Below, in pieces: positions 1 to 8,413 of a stretch of 64,000 nt of DNA. Both the position numbers and the translations under genes were made by a program. Each line of letters begins with the position of its first letter. Position 1 is the stretch's first letter. The DNA is from JASSUD01 sp031963445. Its GTDB lineage: Bacteria; Pseudomonadota; Gammaproteobacteria; Burkholderiales; Burkholderiaceae. The stretch is from NCBI GenBank assembly GCA_031963445.1, contig JASSUH010000001.1, positions 2,418,001-2,482,000 on the forward strand. The letters run 5' to 3'. The notes beneath the pieces were generated by a model, which had not been told where the DNA came from, searched no databases, and worked only from the letters and a program-made list of their open reading frames with translations.

Positions 1-1201
1 AAATGTCTAGGCTTAATGTGGATTTAAGTTGGGTTTCATTTTGACTCAAGACTTTCTGCGCCTGATCTAACGCGCTTTGCGCGGCAGCATAATGCCCTTG
101 CAGCATTTGTGCTAATGCAATGCCGTACCAATTCGCAGCGGGATTAACGGCTGTTTGCGTATCAATTTCATTTTTTAGCTGCTGTGCAATATGTTGGTAG
201 CGATTAGCCGAGCTTTCTTGCAAAAGCATGAGTCTCGCTCGTACAAAAGCATATTCAGGGTTTTGACGAGGCTGACGGTAAGGGGCGCGGCGAGCACGCT
301 CAGTCATATCCGCAATACGCTCAGTGGTGAGTGGGTGCGTGCGTACATAGGCTGGTATCGCACCATCGCTGACAGAAGCACGTTCCATCTGTTTAAAAAA
401 TCCAGGCATCGCATACGCATCGTAGCCAGCTTGGGTCAATAGACGAAAACCGACTCGATCTGCTTCTTGTTCAGCTGAACGAGAAAAGCGCAATTGATTA
501 TCAAGCGCATAGGCCTGGCCGCCGAGTGCAATAGCCTGCCCTAAATCAGCGCTGTGGGCCGCGATGCCTGCGAGCGCTCCCAACACGAGCCCCGCTAAAG
601 CCGCGTAGCTATTACGCGAATTTAAGCCCATCATGCGTGCGATATGCCGCTGTAATACGTGCCCAATTTCGTGCGACAGCACAGCAGCTAGTTCGGATTC
701 CGTTTGTGTGCGCGCCACCAAGCCCGTGTTTACGCCAATAAAGCCACCTGGCAAAGAAAAAGCATTAATTTGCGCATCACGTATTGGAAATAACTCGAAA
801 TTTGGCACGTAGCCACCGACCGAAGCTCGTACAGCAGCGTGTGCGAGCTTATCTGCCACAGCGTCGAAATAATCACGGCTTAACCAATCGTCTAAATAAT
901 CTGGGTCACCGCGCACACTGCGCATCACTCGCTCGCCCAGCTGGCGCTCAGCTTGCGGCGTCAACTCTCCCGCTGAACCGTCACCCAAGCTTGGTAGAGC
1001 AAGCGTATCGGAGGTATCCGCCCAGGCAAATGAATTCACCGCTAATACGCAGCATAGAAAGACAAGCCCCACGCCGAGCCGCTTAAACCATAAATAACCT
1101 CTACCTAACTCCTGTGTTAGCGTCGCACCTTCTTGACGTACTGCGGTACTGGCAGCAAAGGCATTCCTTGCTACAGGGGCTAGGCAGAAGTTCTGTAACA
1201 T
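1..1201 (-). CDS. M48 family metalloprotease, BepA-like, C-terminus cut by window edge
   Basis: Zinc endopeptidase with C-terminal TPR-like helices, of the BepA/YfgC type that acts in the periplasm on outer-membrane protein assembly. Reading leftwards from 1201 there is an open frame with a hydrophobic signal-like segment after a Lys-Arg pair (KRLGVGLVFLCC, ending near AWAD), the zinc motif HEIGH at 659-673 and the third-ligand segment EQEADRVG near 450. The last part read is alanine- and glutamine-rich helix before the window ends. The ATG at 1201 lies 2 bases after the stop of the preceding gene but adds about 40 residues before the signal segment. This extension is encoded by DNA resembling a degraded palindromic element, so the real start is uncertain and no better in-frame start with a ribosome site was found. 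Family assignment is firm; BepA orthology is inferred. Confidence 0.88.
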   Translation of the reverse strand, partial: MLQNFCLAPVARNAFAASTAVRQEGATLTQELGRGYLWFKRLGVGLVFLCCVLAVNSFAWADTSDTLALPSLGDGSAGELTPQAERQLGERVMRSVRGDPDYLDDWLSRDYFDAVADKLAHAAVRASVGGYVPNFELFPIRDAQINAFSLPGGFIGVNTGLVARTQTESELAAVLSHEIGHVLQRHIARMMGLNSRNSYAALAGLVLGALAGIAAHSADLGQAIALGGQAYALDNQLRFSRSAEQEADRVGFRLLTQAGYDAYAMPGFFKQMERASVSDGAIPAYVRTHPLTTERIADMTERARRAPYRQPRQNPEYAFVRARLMLLQESSANRYQHIAQQLKNEIDTQTAVNPAANWYGIALAQMLQGHYAAAQSALDQAQKVLSQNETQLKSTLSLDI

Positions 1202-1203
1202 GG

Positions 1204-3051
1204 TTAATCGTCCTCAGTATCTGTCTGGGCTACTGCTCCATAGTTCTGTACTAAACGTTTTTTGAAAGAGGCAAGTGTTGTACCCTGGGCATCGCATAGC
1301 GCATACAAGCCAGCAAGCTCAGTGGGCCAATTGCGTAAAGACATTGAGAATAGTTTTAAACGCCGCACGACTACCAACGCTTCATCTTCGCGCCCAGCTA
1401 GTGCCAGCAACACCGCATAACGCCGCAACATCGCTTGCCCTGGCAGTAAAGTTAAAGCCTGCTCGTGCATAGCCAATTTCGCGGCTAACATTTTTTCGTT
1501 GAGCGGTAGCAAACTAGCCATTGCATATTGACCCCACGCGCTAAATAGCCACGCTGGATTAGCCTGATACTGCTGCTGTGGTTGCTTAGCGTAATACAAC
1601 GTTTCTGCACGTTGATAGTCACGCCATACCGGGTAAAGCATGGCCAAGCTGACAATAGTTAGCACCCAATAACTTGCCTTAAACACGATTGAACTGCCAC
1701 GCCCTATTGTCTGCGTTTCTAACACGCCTAACAAAAATGCAGCGGGCAATAAGAAGAATAAATATTGTTGCGGATATTCAAGCAAGGCATGCACTGCCAA
1801 TACAGCCAGCAACATCAAACAAAACAGCCGGGTCACATCTTTAGAGGTCTGGCCCACTATGGCTGTACGCCATAACCAAAAGACAAGACTCACTACCACT
1901 AAACCAGCGCCCAATATCCCTGTCTTTGCTAGCAAATCGAGAAGAACATTATGTGCGCTATTCGCAATCTCCACCGTGCCAAGCTTATCCAATAGCGCAT
2001 ATTGGTAAGAGGGAAATTCGCCCCATCCGACGCCTAACCAAGGATGGGCTTTAAACATATCCCAGCCATAGTGCCATAGGGCCAAACGTGGTGAGATCTG
2101 CCCTGCATCTTGAAAACGTTCAGCAGCAGCCTTTGCCAGTTGTAACTGAAATACCTCATCGGCAACTCTGACAGCCCAATTAACGCTAATAAATATCAAT
2201 ATTAAAAGCACCGGCACCAGCCAGTTGCGCATCGAATGGCTTGAGAAAACGTGGTTTAACAGACGTTTAGGATGTTGCGGTAGATTTTTATCAGTGGGTG
2301 CCTTCAGTTGTGCCTGCGTACGCTGCTTTTCAACTCGCTCCATCAATACGCCACCGATGACGATCACGGCAAATTGCAGCCAGGCCATGCGAGATGCTGT
2401 AAGTGCCTGCCCTGCGATCAATGCTGCGCTTAATAGCATCCACAGAGATAGAGGCAAACGCTGCGCTTGCCTGAGAAACAAGGCTGCTGCGAGAGCAAAA
2501 GAGAGATAAGTTGAGAGATGATTCGCTTGCGCCATATTGCCAAATAGCCGACGCCCACTCTCTTCGTAATAAGGCAATACAAACGAGGTGAATTGATTTT
2601 CTAAACGACAAACTTGTATCAACTGACAAAATACAGCAAACAGACCGCCAGCTAACAAAGCATATGCCAGCCAACGTATGATTTTTTCAGTCAGCCCCAG
2701 CTGCGCTATCCAAAAACCTGTCTGAATCGTAATAAAAACGGCGCTCAAGAAACCAATCGCCAACACACTCATTGAAGGTTGAGACAGAGGCAATAGCATC
2801 ATTTGCGCAAGCAACAACAGACAGAAAGCCGCTGGCATCCAAGCAATTCGCGCTATCTGTAACGTGCTCTTACGACGCTCAACAAATACCAACGACACGC
2901 ATGCAAAAGCCATCAGTAAATACAACGCCAGCGTGGCAAACTCAGAATAAAAAGTAGGAATAGGATAAGTGTGCCGGGCCAGTGCATAAGGCACAGTCCA
3001 AGCCAGCATCAGAATACTTATAAAGAAGTAGCGTACAAAAGAGGAAAGCAC
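1204..3051 (-). CDS. PglL/O-antigen ligase family membrane protein
   Basis: Polytopic inner-membrane protein of the Wzy_C superfamily, which moves lipid-linked glycans to lipid A or, for PglL/PilO members, to pilin. The 615 residues show about ten hydrophobic segments, a large loop, and the family signature SAHNVLLDLLAKTG near residues 365-380. A soluble C-terminal region rich in aromatic and Gln residues resembles the C-terminal domain of betaproteobacterial oligosaccharyltransferases. The next gene upstream is a type IV pilin, which favours a pilin O-oligosaccharyltransferase over a lipopolysaccharide ligase. It ends 2 bases before the M48 peptidase ATG, so the two are probably co-transcribed. 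Family is clear; substrate is inferred from context. Confidence 0.85.
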   Translation of the reverse strand: MLSSFVRYFFISILMLAWTVPYALARHTYPIPTFYSEFATLALYLLMAFACVSLVFVERRKSTLQIARIAWMPAAFCLLLLAQMMLLPLSQPSMSVLAIGFLSAVFITIQTGFWIAQLGLTEKIIRWLAYALLAGGLFAVFCQLIQVCRLENQFTSFVLPYYEESGRRLFGNMAQANHLSTYLSFALAAALFLRQAQRLPLSLWMLLSAALIAGQALTASRMAWLQFAVIVIGGVLMERVEKQRTQAQLKAPTDKNLPQHPKRLLNHVFSSHSMRNWLVPVLLILIFISVNWAVRVADEVFQLQLAKAAAERFQDAGQISPRLALWHYGWDMFKAHPWLGVGWGEFPSYQYALLDKLGTVEIANSAHNVLLDLLAKTGILGAGLVVVSLVFWLWRTAIVGQTSKDVTRLFCLMLLAVLAVHALLEYPQQYLFFLLPAAFLLGVLETQTIGRGSSIVFKASYWVLTIVSLAMLYPVWRDYQRAETLYYAKQPQQQYQANPAWLFSAWGQYAMASLLPLNEKMLAAKLAMHEQALTLLPGQAMLRRYAVLLALAGREDEALVVVRRLKLFSMSLRNWPTELAGLYALCDAQGTTLASFKKRLVQNYGAVAQTDTEDD

Positions 3052-3146
3052 GAGAAATCACTTGATAGGTTAGCCAAAGATTTGGCTAGACAACGAACTT
3101 TTAAGGAGGAGATATCCGCTATCTTCCGCCCTCCAATCACAATTTT

Positions 3147-3332
3147 TTAGAAGCTGCGCTGAGAGGTGCTTGGTAGGCCATGTTGGGGTTCCTTCGTCAC
3201 CCCAACCTATGATTCTTTGGCAAGTTTGTAGGTTGGGGTGACGAAGGAACCCCAACGTGTGCATCAAAAAACCTCTATTGGATCTTCTGAAGGACCTAGA
3301 GTGGACTTTAGAAAGATCCTGAACAAGCTCGC
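3147..3332. repeat. Family A palindromic element A1
   Basis: Inverted core at 3182-3256 (GTTGGGGTTCCTTCGTCACC and its complement). The left arm is of the 'GAGAGGTGCTTGGTAGGC' type, the right arm of the 'CTCTATTGG...GTGGACT' type. The right tip (GAACAAGCTC) almost touches the pilin stop codon at 3333-3335. It separates the pilin from the oligosaccharyltransferase gene. The small frames it creates are not counted as genes. Confidence 0.85.
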
Positions 3333-3899
3333 TTAAACACGGCATTCAGGAGGAGCAAAATTCTGCGGCAGCGTAGCTGCTTCAGAAGGCGATGGGCCTG
3401 GGCCAGGCTCTGGCAGCGAAGAAGCTGCTTTACCTGCCGCAAAACATTCCCAAGATAACGCGCCAGATTGCATCGCTTGAGGCGTTAACGCAACGCGTGC
3501 ACTGGGTTCTTGTGGGCTATCCAGGACCGAGGGCACAAACACTAATGTATTCTCAGTGTCACGCGCTACGCGTGGGGTATAGGTAATAACAATTTGCCCA
3601 TTCTCAGGAATAATGCGAATCGATTTGACGTTGCGTGTGGACGGTGGCACGTCAAAGCCACTCTCCAACGGTGCACCACTCGCTGCATTCTCTGCAACGG
3701 CCAGCCGTGCCGAGTTGGACAGCACAATTCCCTCACCTACTCGGCTACGCGTCAGATAGTTTTGATAAGCAGGAATCGCATACGCTGCTACTACACCTAC
3801 AATAGCCAGCACAATCATTAATTCTATCAACGTGAAGCCGCGCCAACGGGCACGATTTGGCATTTCTTGTGAGGTCACCGCGCGTTTTTTAAAAAACAT
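3333..3899 (-). CDS. pilA: Type IV pilin (PilA-like major prepilin)
   Basis: Structural pilin subunit, cleaved and N-methylated by PilD and assembled by the type IV pilus machine. The prepilin site is G21/F22 followed by TLIELM, with the conserved Glu at position +5 (E26), then a 20-residue hydrophobic helix and YQNYLTRS. The C-terminal region has two cysteines (WECF and PECRV) that can form the D-region disulfide. Between them lies a Ser/Pro/Gly-rich stretch (PEPGPGPSPSE) of the kind glycosylated in some betaproteobacterial pilins. Start at 3899 gives a 21-residue leader; Met13 would give a shorter one of 9. The rest of the pilus machinery is not in the window. Confidence 0.9.
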   Translation of the reverse strand: MFFKKRAVTSQEMPNRARWRGFTLIELMIVLAIVGVVAAYAIPAYQNYLTRSRVGEGIVLSNSARLAVAENAASGAPLESGFDVPPSTRNVKSIRIIPENGQIVITYTPRVARDTENTLVFVPSVLDSPQEPSARVALTPQAMQSGALSWECFAAGKAASSLPEPGPGPSPSEAATLPQNFAPPECRV

Positions 3900-4230
3900 T
3901 TTGTTCCCCAGGTAAGCGATTTTTTATGATGATAACTGCTGAAACGATTTGCCAAGCATCAGACTTTTGGCTAAAAAGCCTGCCTTCCTACGATGCAGAC
4001 GCAAATCAACCTTATTTTTTATCGATGAGAGTGGTGTAAGAGGCAGTTCACGATCTTCAAAAGTGGGTTGTGTTGGGGTGACGCAGGAACCCCAACAGAC
4101 GGCCTTAACGGTGATTTTTCGAGATGATGAACAAGCTCTTAGGAAGCGCTGAGTCAATCAGAAACAGAAAATACCGACGCAGACAGTGCGCCAGTACTTG
4201 CCGTGAGGCCTCAGTTGATTCAACGTTACT
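3900..4230. other. Intergenic region with a short family A element (A2)
   Basis: 331 bases between the pilin and TerC genes. A family A copy lies at about 4041-4142, with a single core (4072-4096, variant 'GACGCAGG') and complete tips on both sides. The left arm is of the AAAAGTGGGTTGT type and the right arm of the GGCCTTAA type. Beyond it, 4178-4215 contains 'GACAGTGCGCCAGTACTTGC', a worn piece of family B. Open frames here are element sequence, not genes. Confidence 0.7.
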
Positions 4231-4941
4231 TTAACTGTTTGATTTAGAACGCTGACTGCACTGCTTTTTCCAAAGGAAGCCCGTCAGTACCACTAATACA
4301 GCACCGATAAAGCTAGCGAGATGATCGGCAGTAGCGCTTGTTAATCCATCAAAGCGCTTGAGAAATGGATCGCTGACAATCAAACCGCCAGCAATCCAAC
4401 CAAGCAACGCAGCGCCAGCCGGAATAATGAGAGGGAAACGTTGAATCAATTTCATCATCCATTGGCTGCCCCAAATAAGCAGCGGGATGGTGACTAATAA
4501 GCCAAATATAATCAACACAAGCTGATGCTCAGGTGCCGCTGCCTGCACAGCGCCTGCAATCCCAATCACATTGTCAAGGCTCATCACAAAGTCGGCCACA
4601 ATGATTGTTTTTACAGCAGCCATTAGCCGTTCAGCGGGCTGGATATTATGGGCTGCTTCACTCTCCGGCAACATAAGCTTGATGCCAATTATCAAGAGCA
4701 ACAAACCACCTATTATTTTTACAAATGGAACCGTTAACAGCGTAACAGCAAAGATAACTAAAATAATACGCAGCACTATGGCAGCCGCCGTACCCCATAG
4801 CACGCCTTTGGTGCGCTGCGCGGGAGGCAGATTACGACACGCTAACGCGATCAACACCGCGTTATCACCACTTAATAGCAGGTCAATCATAATGATTTGA
4901 CCCACAACGCCCCAGTGAAGATGGGCCAGCCACTCTAGCAT
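4231..4941 (-). CDS. TerC family integral membrane protein (YjbE type)
   Basis: Inner-membrane protein of the TerC/YjbE family. Members are linked to metal (notably manganese) export and support metalation of exported proteins, but the role in this organism is unknown. The 236 residues contain about seven membrane segments. The paired acidic family motifs are both present: LLLSGDNAVLIAL near residue 22 and DFVMSLDNVIG near residue 116. A ribosome site GGAGA lies just before the ATG. The last residues are polar and basic (KKQCSQRSKSNS). No convincing yybP-ykoY riboswitch was recognised upstream. Confidence 0.88.
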   Translation of the reverse strand: MLEWLAHLHWGVVGQIIMIDLLLSGDNAVLIALACRNLPPAQRTKGVLWGTAAAIVLRIILVIFAVTLLTVPFVKIIGGLLLLIIGIKLMLPESEAAHNIQPAERLMAAVKTIIVADFVMSLDNVIGIAGAVQAAAPEHQLVLIIFGLLVTIPLLIWGSQWMMKLIQRFPLIIPAGAALLGWIAGGLIVSDPFLKRFDGLTSATADHLASFIGAVLVVLTGFLWKKQCSQRSKSNS

Positions 4942-5465
4942 TTGATTTGTCTCCAGTTTTTTGCAAAAACACTAATAGTTAGAATTATTTTATGTTTACG
5001 TCAAAGCAATTTAAGGAACCTCTGCATTATTCCTGTAGCAAGAAATGCCGCAGCTAGACAGTACTCTAGTTTAGGAATATTCATTATCTTTCAAAAGCAT
5101 CCTTCTTTAGGAGGCCGGCGCCGCGGGTAATAAAAAGTCCCACGATCGTTATAGAAACAAAGGTTGCTGCGCAGCTTTATCCGCTTGTGGAACCAGCGGC
5201 GCTAAGCACACTTTTGAAAGATTACGAACAAACTCTTAGAGCCTGCTCACGATCTTTCGAAAAACCTCCAGGTTTTTCGAAAGAGTCAAATAGAGGCTGT
5301 TGGTACGCATGTTGGGGTTCCTTCGTCACCCCAACCTACGATTTTTTGGCAACCTTCGTAGGTTGGGGTGAAGGGTTTAATTAAATACGGAACCCCAATA
5401 TGCCGACCAATCATCTCTAATTGCTTCTTGCTTAGAGATCGTGAACAGGTTCTAAGCCTTGCTTT
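4942..5465. other. Intergenic region with degraded family B and compound family A elements (A3)
   Basis: 524 bases without a credible gene. A worn family B copy occupies about 5013-5090, with AAGGAACCTCTGCA as its left tip and GACAGTACT in the centre. A family A half-copy without core lies at about 5200-5237 (ACTTTTGAAAGATTACGAAC). It is followed directly by a full family A copy at 5238-5454 with core 5312-5399. One core arm carries the longer GGGTTTAATTAAATACGG variant in place of CGAAGG. The right tip ends 11 bases from the sucD stop codon. Confidence 0.75.
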
Positions 5466-6347
5466 TTACAAAACTGATTTGAGCAAGCGGCCCATTTCAG
5501 ATGGGTTTTTGGTGACGGTCATGCCGCATGCTTCCATCACTTGCAACTTCTCATCGGCTGTACCTTTACCGCCTGAGATAATTGCGCCAGCATGTCCCAT
5601 GCGTTTGCCTGGAGGTGCAGTGACACCTGCGATAAAACCGACTACAGGTTTTGTCATGTTTTCTTTGGCCCAAAGAGCAGCTATTTCTTCATCTTCGCCA
5701 CCAATTTCACCAATCATGACCACTGCATCAGTTTCTGGGTCTTCATTGAAAAGCTTCAGCACATCGATATGCTTCAAACCATTCACTGGATCGCCACCAA
5801 TGCCGACTGCCGAGGACTGCCCCAGACCCAAGGCCGTCAATTGACCGACTGCCTCATACGTCAGCGTACCTGAACGTGAAACCACACCAATACGACCTTT
5901 TCTATGAATATGACCCGGCATAATGCCTATTTTGATCTCATCAGGGGTAATCAAACCCGGGCAATTAGGGCCCAACAATAGGGTCTTACGATTTTCCCGA
6001 CGCATACGATCTTTAAGTTCCATCATATCGCGTACTGGAATGCCTTCAGTGATGCAAATCGCCAAATCAAGGTCAGCTTCAACCGCTTCCCAAATCGCAG
6101 CGGCAGCGCCCGCTGGTGGCACGTAAATCACCGATACGGTTGCGCCCGTATTCGCTTTAGCTTCTTTTACACTGCCGAAAATTGGAATGCCTTCAAAATC
6201 TTCGCCAGCTTTTTTGGGATTCACGCCAGCTACAAAAGCAGCGCGGCCATTTGCATAGTCACGGCAGGTACGAGTATGAAATTGCCCGGTCTTACCAGTG
6301 ATCCCTTGGGTGATAACTTTTGTATCTTTGTTAATCAAAATCGACAT
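5466..6347 (-). CDS. sucD: Succinyl-CoA synthetase subunit alpha
   Basis: Alpha subunit of succinate-CoA ligase (ADP-forming), which makes succinate and ATP from succinyl-CoA in the TCA cycle. 293 residues, normal length. The N-terminal Rossmann CoA-binding part (QGITGKTGQFHT) is followed by the ligase domain with SRSGTLTYEAV near 157-167. The phosphorylated active-site histidine is H252 in RMGHAGAI. sucC lies upstream on the same strand, but the 187 bases between them hold a 101-base perfect-type hairpin, unusual inside a two-subunit operon. The start MSILINKDTK is the family start. Confidence 0.97.
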   Translation of the reverse strand: MSILINKDTKVITQGITGKTGQFHTRTCRDYANGRAAFVAGVNPKKAGEDFEGIPIFGSVKEAKANTGATVSVIYVPPAGAAAAIWEAVEADLDLAICITEGIPVRDMMELKDRMRRENRKTLLLGPNCPGLITPDEIKIGIMPGHIHRKGRIGVVSRSGTLTYEAVGQLTALGLGQSSAVGIGGDPVNGLKHIDVLKLFNEDPETDAVVMIGEIGGEDEEIAALWAKENMTKPVVGFIAGVTAPPGKRMGHAGAIISGGKGTADEKLQVMEACGMTVTKNPSEMGRLLKSVL

Positions 6348-6379
6348 ATATCAGCCTCTTTTCAGCTTTTCCGTTTGAA

Positions 6380-6480
6380 GAACCTGTTGAGGCTTTCCCT
6401 GGCGGCCTCGCGCCGCCTTGCCGTACGCTTTGTACTGTCTGCGGCGGCGCGAGGCCGCCAGGAAAACCCTCAACAGGTTC
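6380..6480. repeat. Family B long palindrome (B1) between sucC and sucD
   Basis: Arms of about 38 bases beginning GAACCTGTTGAGG pair almost perfectly. The centre contains CCTTGCCGTAC and GTACTGTCTGCG, shared with the copies at 37617, 56718 and 63705. It has no terminal T-run, so it is not a classical terminator, yet in RNA it would form a very stable hairpin between the two cistrons. Confidence 0.9.
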
Positions 6481-6534
6481 TAAGTAGGACGTTAGATCCG
6501 GATCTTGGAGAATTAAGTCAGCATGCACTCAAGA

Positions 6535-7695
6535 TTATTGAGCGGCCGCGACGACTTTCTGCGCAGCTTCTTCCATGCTGTCAGCCGAAATAATAGGTAA
6601 GCCAGACTCGGCCAGCATTTTTTTGCCGAGATCTTCGTTGGTCCCTTTCATCCGTACAATTAAAGGCACCTTCAATTGCACAGCTTTGGAAGCTTCGATG
6701 ACGCCTTCGGCAATCACATCACAACGCATAATGCCGCCAAAAATATTCACCAAAATGGCTTTTAGATTTGGGTTTTTCAGCATAATTTTGAAGGCTTCGG
6801 TCACTTTCTCGGTTGTTGCACCGCCACCTACATCAAGGAAGTTGGCTGGCTCACCGCCGAATAGCTTAATGGTATCCATCGTGGCCATTGCCAGCCCTGC
6901 ACCATTGACTAAGCAACCAATGTTACCGTCTAGTGAGATATAGGCGAGGTCAAATTTAGAAGCTTCAACTTCAGCTGGGTCTTCTTCATCAAGATCGCGG
7001 TACGCAACGATTTCTGGATGACGGAAAAGCGCATTTGAATCAAAGTTGAACTTAGCGTCCAACGCGATAACTTTGCCATCGCCCGTGAGAATCAATGGAT
7101 TAATTTCAGCGAGAGAGGCATCGGTTTCCCAAAAGGCTTGGTACAGACCTTTCAACGCGACACGTGATTGTGGCAATGAAGCTTCAGGCACACCGATTTT
7201 CAGCGCCAATTCATCAGCTTCTGCATCGCTTAGCCCTTGCACTGGATCGACGGCGATTTTATGAATTAATTCAGGCGTTTTTTCCGCGACTTCTTCAATT
7301 TCCATACCGCCTTCGCTGGAGGCCATCACCACTACTTTTTGTGTGAGGCGATCAACGACGAGGCCGACATACAGTTCTTTTTTAATGTCTGCGCCTTCTT
7401 CAATTAACAGACGACGCACTTTCTGACCTTCTGGGCCAGTTTGATGGGTCTTTAATTGCATACCCAAGATTTGGCTCGCATAAGTGCGCACTTCTTCAGC
7501 GGATTTCGCCACTTTCACACCACCGCCTTTACCACGGCCACCAGCATGAATTTGTGCTTTGACAACAACGACTGGAGTTCCCAATTCCTCAGCTGCCGCT
7601 ACCGCCTCGTCCACCGTAAAAACCGGTTTGCCAGATGGCACTGGAACGCCAAATTTCCGCAGGATTTCTTTACCCTGGTACTCATGAATCTTCAT
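6535..7695 (-). CDS. sucC: Succinyl-CoA synthetase subunit beta
   Basis: ATP-grasp beta subunit that binds the nucleotide and succinate. 386 residues, full length. It opens with MKIHEYQGKEILRKFGVPVP, has the ATP-binding segment GGRGKGGGVKV near residues 53-63, and the C-terminal ligase portion GGIMRCDVIAEG. It forms a heteromer with SucD, encoded downstream. An ATG at 7693-7695 with GGAAATAACGC before it is the family start. Confidence 0.97.
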   Translation of the reverse strand: MKIHEYQGKEILRKFGVPVPSGKPVFTVDEAVAAAEELGTPVVVVKAQIHAGGRGKGGGVKVAKSAEEVRTYASQILGMQLKTHQTGPEGQKVRRLLIEEGADIKKELYVGLVVDRLTQKVVVMASSEGGMEIEEVAEKTPELIHKIAVDPVQGLSDAEADELALKIGVPEASLPQSRVALKGLYQAFWETDASLAEINPLILTGDGKVIALDAKFNFDSNALFRHPEIVAYRDLDEEDPAEVEASKFDLAYISLDGNIGCLVNGAGLAMATMDTIKLFGGEPANFLDVGGGATTEKVTEAFKIMLKNPNLKAILVNIFGGIMRCDVIAEGVIEASKAVQLKVPLIVRMKGTNEDLGKKMLAESGLPIISADSMEEAAQKVVAAAQ

Positions 7696-7927
7696 GCGTT
7701 ATTTCCTTCAATTTGAAAAACTATCAGCCAATCTTGTTGGGTAGCAACCTATCCTCTTTCGTCAGCAAGGCATTCTGCCTTCCTTAAAGAGGGGTAGTTG
7801 CCACAATAAAATGAAATCAGATTGGGTATCAGGCAGATGCCGCCTTACCTCAAAAATTCGGGCGATTCTAGCATACCGATTACCCCCATACTTTTAGAGC
7901 CTATTCACGACTTAAACACGACGCAGT

Positions 7928-8395
7928 TCAGTCTTCTAGCTCAAAGTCAGGATCAGACAATAACCGTGCAATCACAGCGTGCGAAAAACCTCTTCCTGCT
8001 AAAAAGCGCGCTTGTTTAGCGCGCTCATGAAAGGTGGCTGGCACCGTGCCAAATTTTTTTTCCCACACCGCTTTAGCACGCTCTGCTTCCGATTCACGCA
8101 ATTGCTGATCAACACGTTCAAGCAGTGTTTCATCAAGCGCATGTTGCTTAAGTTCATCCAGCAAACGGCGCACACCAAAACGGCTTGCGCGCCGATGTAT
8201 CAAACTTTCAGCAAAGCGCTGATCAGAAAGCCAACCCGCTTTCACCAACTCATCTAACAAAGCTTCTAACGTGTCACTACATTCTGCGTAAGGCTTTAGC
8301 TTGCGCGCTAATTCAGCTCGGCTATGCTCACGTCGTGCAAGATAAGCTAGCGCCCTTCCCTTCAAACTAAGGCTAGCGCTAGGTTTTATTGACAT
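7928..8395 (-). CDS. recX: Regulatory protein RecX
   Basis: Small helical modulator that binds RecA filaments and limits RecA activity. The 155 residues contain the RecX three-helix repeats, including LARREHSRAELARKL near 18-32 and LVKAGWLSDQRFAESLI near 50-66. The gene lies 18 bases after recA on the same strand, the usual recA-recX arrangement. Worn family A sequence follows its stop (about 7895-7920). Confidence 0.93.
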   Translation of the reverse strand: MSIKPSASLSLKGRALAYLARREHSRAELARKLKPYAECSDTLEALLDELVKAGWLSDQRFAESLIHRRASRFGVRRLLDELKQHALDETLLERVDQQLRESEAERAKAVWEKKFGTVPATFHERAKQARFLAGRGFSHAVIARLLSDPDFELED

Positions 8396-8413
8396 ACAGC
8401 CACTGCCCTCTGC

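Noticed and set aside
3070..3345. 91-codon minus-strand frame between the oligosaccharyltransferase and pilin genes
   Set aside because: It is entirely family A element sequence; equivalent frames appear at other copies and have no protein-like character.
4942..5012. Possible manganese riboswitch upstream of the TerC gene
   Set aside because: No recognisable yybP-ykoY core motif in the short leader; the region soon becomes repeat sequence.
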